This document shows positions 25,588 to 33,300 of a DNA stretch of 64,000 bases, piece after piece. The DNA is from VXPQ01 sp965248175. GTDB taxonomy: Bacteria > Bacteroidota > Rhodothermia > Rhodothermales > VXPQ01. The position numbers and the translations under genes were made by a program. The notes under the pieces were generated by a model. That model was given only the letters and a program-made list of their open reading frames with translations, had not been told where the DNA came from and did not search any database. Location of the stretch: the NCBI GenBank assembly GCA_965248175.1, contig OZ252093.1, forward strand, positions 1,116,001 to 1,180,000, in the 5' to 3' direction. Positions within the stretch are counted from its first letter, which is position 1. Every line of letters starts with the position of its first letter.

Positions 25588-26985
25588 ATGGAGCATTCTT
25601 TCGATACTCTTCGAGACGAAGAACTCCCCGCATACCTTCCCGGAATCGACGACGATCTGGCAGAGCGCCTTGAGGACCTGCTGGAATCCGGCGACCGGGA
25701 GGAAGCAGTGCGTATAGCAGCCAGTTTGCATCCCGCCGATCTGGCCCGGCTACTGAATTACCTCCCTACCGGAGAACGCGAGACCCTGTTCGGATGGTTG
25801 CCGAGCGAACAGGCCGGATTGGCGTTGGCCGAACTCGACGAAGAGCTTCGCACCCGGCTTCTTGAAGAAACGCACCCGGAGCGGCTATCGGAATTTCTGG
25901 GCTATCTCGAAACGGACGATGCAGCCGATGTGCTGGCGGATTTGCCGGAAGAGGTGGCCGCCAGGGTGCTGCCCTTGCTGGATCGCAGCGAGGAAGTCCG
26001 GTCGTTGCTCCATTACGATGAGGAGTCCGCCGGAGGCATCATGGGTACGGAGTTCGTCATCGTACCCAAAACGTGGACCGTAGCCGAAGCGACGGAAGAA
26101 GTGCGCCGCAATGCCGAAACCGTGGAGGCGGTCTTCGCCGTGTTCGTAAGCGATGCACAGGGGAGAGTACAGGGCATGGTTTCCCTGAAAAATTTGTTGC
26201 TGACACTTGCGGATACGCCTGTATCCGACATTATGGACGAGGATGTCATCACGGTACCGCCTGAGATCGACCAGGAGGAAGTGGCGCGCATCATGCAGCG
26301 ATACGATCTCGTATCGCTTCCTGTGGTGGACGCGAGAGGCGAGATGCTGGGCCGGATCACGATCGACGATATTGTGGACGTCATTCGGGACGAGGCAGAG
26401 GAAGACATCCAGCGCATGAGCGGCATGTCCGGTAGCGAAGAGCCTACCGACTCCGTGTTCCGGGTGATTCGCGGGCGGTTGCCCTGGCTGCTCATCGGCA
26501 TGGTGGGCGCCGGCCTGTCGGGCCTTGTCATCGGGCAATTCGAAAACGCGCTCGAACAGGCGGTTATACTGGCCACGTTCATTCCCATTGTAATGGCCAT
26601 GGCTGGTAATGCAGGCATTCAGAGCTCGGCCATTGTGGTGCAGGGGCTGGCCAGCGGGGAATTGTGGGCAAGCGATGTGGCGGGTCGCCTCGGCAAGGAA
26701 CTGAGCGTGTCGCTCCTGAACGGGCTGGCGCTGGCGCTCATTCTGGGGGCCGTGGTCATGGCGCTGCCCATCAGCGATGCGTCGCTCGCATTGCTTGCGC
26801 TTACGGCGTCGCTCTCCATGCTGACCGTGATCGTACTCGCCACGATTATTGGAGCCACGGTGCCTCTGCTGCTCCACCGCATGAAAATAGACCCCGCTCT
26901 TGCCACCGGTCCATTTATCACCACAAGCAACGATATTCTCGGCCTGGGTGTGTTCTTCCTGCTGGCGACGCTGATATATTTGTGA
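25588..26985 (+). CDS. mgtE: magnesium transporter MgtE
   Basis: A 465-residue MgtE channel. The N domain of helical repeats (LHPADLARLLNYLP, ADVLADLPEE) spans about 1-130, two CBS domains about 135-260, a plug helix with RMSG, and five membrane helices from about 285, including PWLLIGMVGAGLSG, MAGNAGIQSSAIVVQGLASG and the pore motif near TGPFITTSNDILG. Mg2+ sensed by the N and CBS domains gates import. There is no room for a long leader riboswitch in the 64-base gap before it. Confidence 0.95.
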   Translation: MEHSFDTLRDEELPAYLPGIDDDLAERLEDLLESGDREEAVRIAASLHPADLARLLNYLPTGERETLFGWLPSEQAGLALAELDEELRTRLLEETHPERLSEFLGYLETDDAADVLADLPEEVAARVLPLLDRSEEVRSLLHYDEESAGGIMGTEFVIVPKTWTVAEATEEVRRNAETVEAVFAVFVSDAQGRVQGMVSLKNLLLTLADTPVSDIMDEDVITVPPEIDQEEVARIMQRYDLVSLPVVDARGEMLGRITIDDIVDVIRDEAEEDIQRMSGMSGSEEPTDSVFRVIRGRLPWLLIGMVGAGLSGLVIGQFENALEQAVILATFIPIVMAMAGNAGIQSSAIVVQGLASGELWASDVAGRLGKELSVSLLNGLALALILGAVVMALPISDASLALLALTASLSMLTVIVLATIIGATVPLLLHRMKIDPALATGPFITTSNDILGLGVFFLLATLIYL

Positions 26986-26987
26986 GA

Positions 26988-27006
26988 GGCAGGCGCCGGC
27001 CCTGCC
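26988..27006. terminator. weak hairpin between convergent mgtE and vapC
   Basis: GGCAGG, a seven-base loop and CCTGCC form a GC-rich hairpin just after the mgtE stop. No T-run follows, so intrinsic termination is doubtful. Confidence 0.3.
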
Positions 27007-27032
27007 CATCGGTGCGGCAGCGCGGCATGGTT

Positions 27033-27431
27033 TCACCAGAGGCAACTTACCGGGTACTGGCGGATGGCCGTATCCGGCGTAAGAATGGTTGCGTTTGCGC
27101 CAAGCGCTGTCGCCACCAGCCAACGATCGAAGGGGTCTTTGTGATGATTCGGCAACTCGGTAGCACGGTAGATATCAAACCGACTCAACGACAGACACGT
27201 TAATCCCCAGACGGCTATTTGTTTTTCCAGCCAGTGCCGCGGAGGATCGGGAATATCGAGTTTTCCAGATTGCCACTTGAGCGCCAGTTCGATTGCGGAG
27301 ACATCGCTCAGCAGCAACGGAGCTTGAGCGGTTTCAATGGCCTCTCTTGCAGTTTCTGATATCCGCTTTGGATCCGTGCACAGCCAGATTAGCGTACATG
27401 TGTCCAGGATGTACGAAGTCAAAGTCCCCAT
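27033..27431 (-). CDS. vapC: PIN-domain toxin VapC
   Basis: A 132-residue PIN ribonuclease. Acidic residues for the Mg2+ site are visible: D10 in ILDTCTLIW, E48 in SAIELALKW, D99/D102 in KDPFDRWLVATA and D120 in LTPDTAI. VapC toxins cleave tRNA or rRNA and are neutralised by a cognate antitoxin. The ATG lies inside the antitoxin gene (13-base overlap), which ensures coupled translation. The branch with the HHKDPFDR motif typically pairs with Phd/YefM antitoxins, as here. Confidence 0.9.
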   Translation of the reverse strand: MGTLTSYILDTCTLIWLCTDPKRISETAREAIETAQAPLLLSDVSAIELALKWQSGKLDIPDPPRHWLEKQIAVWGLTCLSLSRFDIYRATELPNHHKDPFDRWLVATALGANATILTPDTAIRQYPVSCLW

Positions 27432-27658
27432 TCCGCCAGTTCCTCGTCTGTCATCGGATCAAATGCATCCGGGTCATAGCGTACGGGAGCGGATGTGACG
27501 GTACCCACTTTCGGTCGCTGGAACACGGGCGATTCAATGGCTGTCAGCTTGGCGACCGGCGTCTTGCCGTTCAAAATGATTATGGTTTCGCCTTGCTGGA
27601 CTTCCTTCAGCATTCGGGACAAATGCGTTTTCGCCTCATGCGTGGTGGCGGTTTTCAT
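27419..27658 (-). CDS. Phd/YefM-type antitoxin
   Basis: A 79-residue protein starting MKTATTHEAKTHLSRMLKEV, the Phd/YefM DNA-binding fold, followed by GETIIILNGKTPVAKL and an acidic C-terminus DPMTDEELAEWG that would wrap the toxin. A start 11 codons upstream exists, but the family begins here. It precedes and overlaps vapC. It probably represses its own promoter through the palindrome at 27707-27726. Confidence 0.9.
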   Translation of the reverse strand: MKTATTHEAKTHLSRMLKEVQQGETIIILNGKTPVAKLTAIESPVFQRPKVGTVTSAPVRYDPDAFDPMTDEELAEWGL

Positions 27659-27699
27659 GGCATGTACGGTTTTTGATCCAATTACCGACAAGGGTACGC

Positions 27700-27728
27700 A
27701 ATATACGACTTGGTCATGACTAAGTCAA
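27700..27728 (-). promoter_or_regulatory. promoter with overlapping palindromic operator of the antitoxin-vapC operon
   Basis: Read on the minus strand: -35 TTGACT (27723-27728), 17-base spacer, -10 TATATT (27700-27705). A 20-base palindrome with one mismatched pair, GACTTGGTCATGACTAAGTC (27707-27726), covers the spacer and part of the -35. This is the usual layout for toxin-antitoxin autoregulation. Confidence 0.6.
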
Positions 27729-27772
27729 TAAAAATTCGTCTCGCAAAAAATATACCCTACCCTCCGTTTCTT

Positions 27773-28162
27773 CTACGAAGCCGCTGCCTGAAATTCGGCG
27801 CCGTCGTTGTATTTCGAGGGGCACTTGACGAGGATGTGCCGCGCTTCGAAGATGTCACCCTTTGTGGAGCCCCGCACGACCAGCCGTTCGGCGTCTTCGA
27901 AATTGGCCGGCTTCGGATTGGCATAATGGACCAGGCGAACATGGCCCGCTTCGTCCTGCATATGGAAACTGAAGACGTTCCGGTCGCGGTCGTACGCATA
28001 CTGTTCCGCCTCTACCCATTGCCCGACCACATGCGCTTCGACACCCGTTTTCTCGGCTTCGGCGAAATCCATGTACCCCCCGACCTGTTTTCCGAAGTTG
28101 AGGAACAGCAAGGCGCCGAAGCCGAGCATCAGCGCGAGGCCTATGATCGTTTTGGGTTTCAT
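27773..28162 (-). CDS. ccmE: cytochrome c maturation heme chaperone CcmE (CxxxY variant)
   Basis: A 129-residue protein with one N-terminal membrane helix (about 5-22) and the CcmE OB-fold domain. The heme-attachment site reads HILVKCPSKY, so C114 and Y118 give CxxxY instead of the usual HxxxY. This variant is known from system I* organisms, in which CcmE binds heme through cysteine and CcmH is missing. It carries heme from CcmC to the ligation complex. It is last in the murB-ccmBCDE operon; the ATG at 28162 starts the membrane helix. Confidence 0.88.
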   Translation of the reverse strand: MKPKTIIGLALMLGFGALLFLNFGKQVGGYMDFAEAEKTGVEAHVVGQWVEAEQYAYDRDRNVFSFHMQDEAGHVRLVHYANPKPANFEDAERLVVRGSTKGDIFEARHILVKCPSKYNDGAEFQAAAS

Positions 28163-28225
28163 GCAGGGCGTTGTCGAAAGAGAAGGGGGACGCGTGCGAG
28201 GATACGGGGGCGATCGGGACACATG

Positions 28226-28492
28226 CTACGGCGAGGCGCTTTCATCTGAAATGCGCGCATCCAGTTTCCGTTCCAGCCGGTCTATTTTGCGGTCGGTCCG
28301 GTATATGAATGCCGCGAGCCCGATCCAGATGATGAGCACCACTGCCAGTACCACATAGAGTTTGTCCTGCGCCAGCATGGTTTGCTCCAGAGCATCCGGT
28401 TGCTGCACCGGCACTTCCTGCGAAGTCCATATGGAATCGTACGGCGTGGCGCCGTACGTCGTATCCGCTTCCTGAATGGGGTGAATTTTCAT
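28226..28492 (-). CDS. CcmD-like small membrane protein
   Basis: An 88-residue protein with one membrane helix near residues 44-63 (KLYVVLAVVLIIWIGLAAFIY) followed by a basic, coiled stretch RTDRKIDRLERKLD. The size, helix plus charged tail and position between ccmC and ccmE fit CcmD, which helps release heme-loaded CcmE from CcmABC. The start overlaps the ccmC stop (ATGA). CcmD proteins are too short for a firm family call. Confidence 0.75.
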   Translation of the reverse strand: MKIHPIQEADTTYGATPYDSIWTSQEVPVQQPDALEQTMLAQDKLYVVLAVVLIIWIGLAAFIYRTDRKIDRLERKLDARISDESASP

Positions 28493-29184
28493 GGCTTGGG
28501 GGTGTCTTCGGCCCGTTCGTTGAGGGCGGCCAGCCGGACTCGTTGCGTGTAGAGCACCCAGAAGAGTCCGATGAAACCGATCGCCGCCGCATAAAAGACC
28601 ACACGCATGATCGGATGGGTAATGTCGCTGAAGGCGGGGTTGCCCTCCGCGCCGGGGTGCAGGCTCTCCATCTGGCGGGGGAGCACGTACAGGAGAAACG
28701 GGACGCAGGCGGCCGCGAACAGATTATATACGGCAGCGATGCGCGCCCGCTTTTCAGGTTCTTCCACGCTTGCGCGCAGGGTGAAGTAGGCCCCGTAAAT
28801 CAGCAACTGTACGGCGGCCATTGTTTGCTTGGGATCGAAATTCCACCAGATACCCTGTCCGACGTACCAGGTAAAGCGCGCCCACACAATGCCCGTCACC
28901 AGACCGAGTATGCCGAATGCAGCGCCGACCCGGGCAGCTTCCAGCGCCCGCACGTCGCGTACGCGGTCACGGGACGCAAGGTATCGCGCCGAGTGCCATG
29001 CCGACACGAAGAATGCCGCCATCATCGTGAACCACATGGGCACGTGGAAATACAGATTCCGCGCCGTGTGCTCCAGAATGTTGATTCGGGGAATATCGAG
29101 CAAAAACCCGCCCAGCACGACCAGCGTCAGCCATGCCAGCACCATGTTGCGGATACGCTTGTATGTTTTTCCTGAAGCAGCCAT
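28489..29184 (-). CDS. ccmC: heme exporter subunit CcmC (CcsA family)
   Basis: A 231-residue protein with six predicted membrane helices and the tryptophan-rich WWD-type loop GQGIWWNFDPKQT at about 109-121. Histidines in YFHVPMW and SLHPGAE flank it and would bind heme. CcmC loads heme onto CcmE at the periplasmic face. It is 48 bases after ccmB and overlaps the ccmD start. Confidence 0.92.
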   Translation of the reverse strand: MAASGKTYKRIRNMVLAWLTLVVLGGFLLDIPRINILEHTARNLYFHVPMWFTMMAAFFVSAWHSARYLASRDRVRDVRALEAARVGAAFGILGLVTGIVWARFTWYVGQGIWWNFDPKQTMAAVQLLIYGAYFTLRASVEEPEKRARIAAVYNLFAAACVPFLLYVLPRQMESLHPGAEGNPAFSDITHPIMRVVFYAAAIGFIGLFWVLYTQRVRLAALNERAEDTPKP

Positions 29185-29232
29185 GAAACAGAAAATAAAA
29201 TACGGAAAGGGGTACGCAAATGACGCACGTCC

Positions 29233-29919
29233 TCAATCGTTCCAGACGAAATCGAAGAGCAGCACGGCAGCGGTAATGACAACCCCGGCGAATGCGGCCA
29301 GCGTAGTCAGGGCTTCGCCGCTGGCGCCCCAGCCGAAGCCGCCTTCGAGGGCATGGCGCGTGGCTGCTACCACCGACATGAGCAAAGGTACGAGCAGGGG
29401 AAAAAGCAACACCGGGAGCAGCGGCCCTCGTGTTGCTGCCCGGGCGATCAGCGCAGCGAGGAGTGTCGTCGCACCGGCGAGGCCCAGTGAACCGAGCAAA
29501 ATCGTACTTGCGAGCAAGCCGCCATGCGCCACCTTGATATTCAGGAGCACGATCATGGTAAAGACGGCTACGGCTTCCAGCACAAGGATCAGGAGAAAAT
29601 TGAACAGCAGTTTCCCTGCATAGACCATACTGGCCCGGGTGTGCAGCCGCAGGAGGAGCACCGTACCACGATCTTCTTCACTTACGAACGATCGTCCGAG
29701 GCCGATGGAAGCCGCAAAAAGAATCACGATCCACAGGAGTCCCGACTGGATGCGGGGAGAAAGCGGTTCCTGCCCCGTGGCGAACAGGATGAGCAGGATC
29801 GAGGCGGGGACGAACATCAGCAACGTGCCCACCGCATAGCGGCTTCGCAGTTCGAGACGCAGGTCCTTCTCGAAAACGGCCCATGCTCCGGCAAGCCACG
29901 CTGTGAACGGTTGTTTCAT
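29233..29919 (-). CDS. ccmB: heme exporter subunit CcmB
   Basis: A 228-residue membrane protein with six helices. The N-terminal FEKDLRLELRSR followed by LLMFVPASILLILFA and the DRGTVLLLRLH loop are typical of CcmB, the permease subunit of the CcmAB transporter needed for recycling CcmE. The ATPase gene ccmA is not adjacent; upstream is murB, whose stop overlaps the ccmB ATG. CcmA must be encoded elsewhere. Confidence 0.92.
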   Translation of the reverse strand: MKQPFTAWLAGAWAVFEKDLRLELRSRYAVGTLLMFVPASILLILFATGQEPLSPRIQSGLLWIVILFAASIGLGRSFVSEEDRGTVLLLRLHTRASMVYAGKLLFNFLLILVLEAVAVFTMIVLLNIKVAHGGLLASTILLGSLGLAGATTLLAALIARAATRGPLLPVLLFPLLVPLLMSVVAATRHALEGGFGWGASGEALTTLAAFAGVVITAAVLLFDFVWND

Positions 29920-30956
29920 GACAGCGGGGGCCGGGGAGCGCCGATATGTTCTATATCCGCTTGGGCGGTATACGGCAGCGCATCCGGTCTCTCCTCGAAT
30001 TCACCAATAAACGCAATTTCTGTCTCGAGCAGATAGCCCGTGTTGCGCGCCACCACTTCCTGTATGTATCGGATCAAGGCAATCACGTCGGCGGCTTTGC
30101 CCCCGCCCCGGTTGACCATGATATTGGCGTGCCGGTGCGTGATTTCGATGCCTCCGATGCGCGTCCCTTTGAGGCCGGCCTCATCGATGAGCCGTCCCGC
30201 TCCGATCCCCTCTATTTTCCTGAAAATGGATCCAACGCTGGGCTCCGTATCCAGCGGGGGATGCCGCGCACTGCGCCATTCGAGGTTCGCAGCCATGATT
30301 TCTTTCATCCGCGTCCGATCCCCCGGTTCGAGCTGGAACGTGGCCGAAAGCACGATATCTTCGCGGTCGTGCAGTACCGAATAGTCGTACCCGAAATTGA
30401 AATACTCCACGCCGACCGTACGACGGTCGCCTTCCGTGGTCAGGATTTCGGCCTCCTCCAGCACTTCCTCGATGAACATAGTGCGTTCCCGCTCGGGAGG
30501 CGGCGACAGGAAGTGCAGGTTTTGCCAAAGTGCGCCCCCTACGGTGGATGGAATGCCGACATAGTGTTCCAGCCCGGAAAGGCCGGCCTCCACGGCCGCC
30601 TCGATCACGTTCGGATACATGATGGCTCCGGATTCCACCCATAACCGGTGCGTATCGGGGTTTATCTTCGTCCGGCGCGCCGTATTGTAGATGACGAATC
30701 CGCGTACGCCAAGGTCGCTCACCAGGATATTTGCTCCCCGTCCGAGAAGGAAGTACGGAACGCCGCAGGCCCGGACCACTGTGATGGCTCGAACGAGTTC
30801 CTCCACGGTGCGCGCCTCGTAGAACAGGTCCGCTGCCCCGCCAATCCGGAATGTGGTGTAGGGGGCCAGTTCGACCTGCCGGATAAGGCGTTCTGCCCCC
30901 AGCGCATTTTCCAGCGCAGCACGCGCCGGATCCGGCAAATGAGGCGCCTTCGTCAT
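29916..30956 (-). CDS. murB: UDP-N-acetylenolpyruvoylglucosamine reductase MurB
   Basis: A 346-residue FAD enzyme: TTFRIGGAADLF at about 35-46, GRGANILVSD for FAD, GIPSTVGGAL, then PSVGSIFRK with the proton-donor serine, and AGLKGTRIGG plus HANIMVN. It reduces enolpyruvyl-UDP-GlcNAc to UDP-MurNAc with NADPH. The start at 30956 (MTKAPHLPD) is chosen; another ATG 11 codons upstream is possible. It is coupled to ccmB by an ATGA overlap. Confidence 0.94.
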   Translation of the reverse strand: MTKAPHLPDPARAALENALGAERLIRQVELAPYTTFRIGGAADLFYEARTVEELVRAITVVRACGVPYFLLGRGANILVSDLGVRGFVIYNTARRTKINPDTHRLWVESGAIMYPNVIEAAVEAGLSGLEHYVGIPSTVGGALWQNLHFLSPPPERERTMFIEEVLEEAEILTTEGDRRTVGVEYFNFGYDYSVLHDREDIVLSATFQLEPGDRTRMKEIMAANLEWRSARHPPLDTEPSVGSIFRKIEGIGAGRLIDEAGLKGTRIGGIEITHRHANIMVNRGGGKAADVIALIRYIQEVVARNTGYLLETEIAFIGEFEERPDALPYTAQADIEHIGAPRPPLS

Positions 30957-31015
30957 AGTTTTACAAGTTTCTCCGGGATGCAACAACATAATACGGGGAG
31001 GGCTGTATACGGCGT

Positions 31016-31381
31016 ATGAACGCCTCCCGGGACAATGATTTCTTCGAACGGGTCTGGGCCATAGTGGACCGGATCCCTTGCGGTAAAGTTACGACCTACG
31101 GGCATATCGCCGGCTATCTCGGTGCGCGTTCCGCTGCCCGCACGGTCGGTTGGGCACTGGGCGCGGCGGCGGGCACGCCACTTCCTTGCCACCGCGTCGT
31201 CAACCGGTTTGGCGCACTGACCGGCAGGATGCGTTTCGGCGGGCCGCATGTCATGGAGGAACGCCTGCGCGCCGAGGGAGTGACGTTCGACAAGGATGGG
31301 TGCGTCGTACTGGAAGCGCATCTGTGGGATCCGTCCGCGGAAACAGGTTATGAGGCCACCGACGCAAGCGTTTCCCAATAG
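31016..31381 (+). CDS. MGMT-family DNA alkyltransferase, single-domain
   Basis: A 121-residue protein equal to the C-terminal DNA-binding/active-site domain of O6-alkylguanine-DNA alkyltransferases: VDRIPCGKVTTYGHIA, the helix-turn-helix region ARSAARTVGWAL and the active site LPCHRVVN with C58. The N-terminal domain of Ogt/Ada is missing. Alkyltransferase-like proteins of this size usually have W in place of C; here the cysteine is kept, so methyl transfer is possible. The 3' end overlaps the convergent aroA by 34 bases. Confidence 0.85.
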   Translation: MNASRDNDFFERVWAIVDRIPCGKVTTYGHIAGYLGARSAARTVGWALGAAAGTPLPCHRVVNRFGALTGRMRFGGPHVMEERLRAEGVTFDKDGCVVLEAHLWDPSAETGYEATDASVSQ

Positions 31382-32613
31382 TTCGGGAACGACACCGCTG
31401 CGCAGGAAGCGTCCTCGATGATCGTTTCTCCGTCGGCCATCAGCCCGGCCACGGCCATGGCCATGGCCACACGGTGATCGTGCCGGCTTGCTACGACGTT
31501 TCCGTGCAGGGCAGCAGGGCCTTCCACGGCCAATCCGTCGTCGAATTCTTCTACGGGTACGCCAATCCGCCGCAGGTTCTCCGCCATTGCGTCGATGCGA
31601 TCCGTTTCCTTGAAGCGCAATTCGCGTGCGTCCCGTATTTCGGTGCGTCCCTTCGCCAGGGCGCCCGCCACCGCAAGGATCGGAATTTCGTCGATCAGGA
31701 GGGGGATGCGCGCTCCGTTCACGTGCACGCCCCGGAGCGGTGAAGCCTCGATGTGGAGATCGCCCACCGGTTCCCCTCCGGATTCCTCCCGGTTGGCTAC
31801 GCGGATAACGGCGCCCATTTCCTCAAGAACCCCGATGAGCGCGCTACGAGTAGGGTTCAGGCCGACTTTTCTGAGGAGCATGGCGCCATGAGGCGCTGCT
31901 GCGCCGGCGACCATGAAAAAGGCGGCGGCGGAAAAATCGTTCGGCACGGTCCAGGTGCGGGCCGGCACGGACATGTTTTCCTCGACGGAAATGTATCGCG
32001 CACCTTCTGTCTCGAGCGGCGCCAGGTTCAGCATGCGCTCGGTGTGGTCGCGCGACGGCAGGGTTTCGATGACGGTGGTGCGTCCCCGGGCACGCAGGCC
32101 TGCAAGGAGTACGCAGGATTTTACCTGCGCCGAGGGCATCGGGAGGCGATAGTCCATGCCATGCAGCCGGGGGCCGCGCTCGATACGCATGGGGGCGCAG
32201 CCGGCGTGCAAGGTTATCTGTGCGCCCATTTCCCGGAGTGGTTCTGCAACACGTTCCATGGGCCGGCTCCGAAGGGATATGTCGCCTGTGAGCACACTGT
32301 CGAAATCCTGTCCGGCGAGCAGGCCCGCAAGGAGGCGTATCGTGGTGCCCGAATTGCCGCAGTTTAGGGGGGCGTCGGGTGCGGAAAACCCGTTGAGTCC
32401 CTTGCCATGCACCAGGATGTCTTCCCCGTCCTTTTCTATAGCAATGCCTAACTGCCGGAGGCAACGCAGTGTCGATTGCGGGTCGGCGGACGAGGGATAA
32501 TTGACCAGTCGGGATGTTCCGTCGCCGATGGCCGCAAGGAGCGCGGCCCGTTGCGCGATCGACTTGTCGGGCGGCGGATCGACGATGCCGTCCACGTGCA
32601 TACACCGTGTCAC
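31348..32613 (-). CDS. aroA: 3-phosphoshikimate 1-carboxyvinyltransferase AroA (EPSP synthase)
   Basis: An about 421-residue EPSP synthase with PPPDKSIAQRAALLAA, NCGNSGTTIRLLAGLLAG, SLRSRPMERV, PMPSAQVKSCVLLAGL and RFKETDRIDA followed by DHRVAMAMAVAGL. It makes enolpyruvylshikimate-3-phosphate in aromatic synthesis; aroK is encoded at 57427. The start is uncertain: GTG at 32613 keeps the first family strand, ATG at 32601 would trim four residues, and a much longer frame upstream has no family resemblance. It is divergent from tatA. Confidence 0.93.
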   Translation of the reverse strand: MTRCMHVDGIVDPPPDKSIAQRAALLAAIGDGTSRLVNYPSSADPQSTLRCLRQLGIAIEKDGEDILVHGKGLNGFSAPDAPLNCGNSGTTIRLLAGLLAGQDFDSVLTGDISLRSRPMERVAEPLREMGAQITLHAGCAPMRIERGPRLHGMDYRLPMPSAQVKSCVLLAGLRARGRTTVIETLPSRDHTERMLNLAPLETEGARYISVEENMSVPARTWTVPNDFSAAAFFMVAGAAAPHGAMLLRKVGLNPTRSALIGVLEEMGAVIRVANREESGGEPVGDLHIEASPLRGVHVNGARIPLLIDEIPILAVAGALAKGRTEIRDARELRFKETDRIDAMAENLRRIGVPVEEFDDGLAVEGPAALHGNVVASRHDHRVAMAMAVAGLMADGETIIEDASCAAVSFPNYWETLASVAS

Positions 32614-32748
32614 AACGGCCCGGTCGCTTGCCTTGTCGTATCGGATGTTCACGAAGTGGGAATCGTACGGGTTGCCTTGAGAAAAACGAGCGCATCTCTG
32701 GAAAGCGGGGCATCGTTGCATGTTCCAGTCCGGTTTCCGGGTGCGATC

Positions 32749-32814
32749 CGTGTTTCCGGACACGCGATCTTCCTTGATCGGAACCCCGCTTATACCCCTT
32801 CGTTTACCGGTAAA
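32749..32814. promoter_or_regulatory. inverted repeats in the aroA/tatA divergent region
   Basis: Two symmetric sites: CGTGT-TTCCGG-ACACG (32749-32764) and the perfect palindrome TTTACCGGTAAA (32803-32814). They lie between the two start codons, so either could be an operator. No -10/-35 pair was convincing. Confidence 0.35.
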
Positions 32815-32876
32815 AGCCGTGTTTTTGCCTTGATCGGGCCGCGTTTTACTATCGTTCACAAGAAAGAGGGTTGGTC

Positions 32877-33218
32877 ATGGGTACATTCGGACCGATGGAA
32901 ATAGGCCTGATTATGCTGGTTTTGCTCCTCGTATTCGGCGCGAAGCGCATACCGGAAATTGCGCGCGGGCTCGGCAAGGGCCTGCGGGAGTTCAAGGACG
33001 CCACCAAGGACATTAAGCGTGAACTCACCGTGGATGCAGACAATCGGCACACCACGTACCGCCCCCAGCCGCCTGCTCAGGCTGCGCCGCAACCCCAGGC
33101 TCCCCCTGCGCAACCGCCTGTTCAGCAGGCATCGGCCCAGCCGGCACAAGCTGCCCCGGCGCCGGATGCCGCTGCTTCCGTACCAACCCAGGCTCCCGAT
33201 CAGACGCCTCAAAGCTGA
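32877..33218 (+). CDS. tatA: Sec-independent translocase protein TatA
   Basis: A 113-residue TatA-type protein: short N-terminal membrane helix (FGPMEIGLIMLVLLLVFG), the hinge and amphipathic helix KRIPEIARGLGKGLREFKDA, then a long low-complexity tail rich in P, Q and A (about 65-113). It forms the pore for folded proteins in the Tat pathway with TatC, which is not in the window. AGAGGG six bases before the ATG is a good ribosome-binding site and decides the start over a TTG two codons upstream. Confidence 0.93.
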   Translation: MGTFGPMEIGLIMLVLLLVFGAKRIPEIARGLGKGLREFKDATKDIKRELTVDADNRHTTYRPQPPAQAAPQPQAPPAQPPVQQASAQPAQAAPAPDAAASVPTQAPDQTPQS

Positions 33219-33300
33219 TTGCGCCGCTGCGGCGGTTTGTTGTTCGCCGCATCCTGCCCTTCTTCGTCTACACTGAACGCCATCCCTTGCCGCTCGTCCG

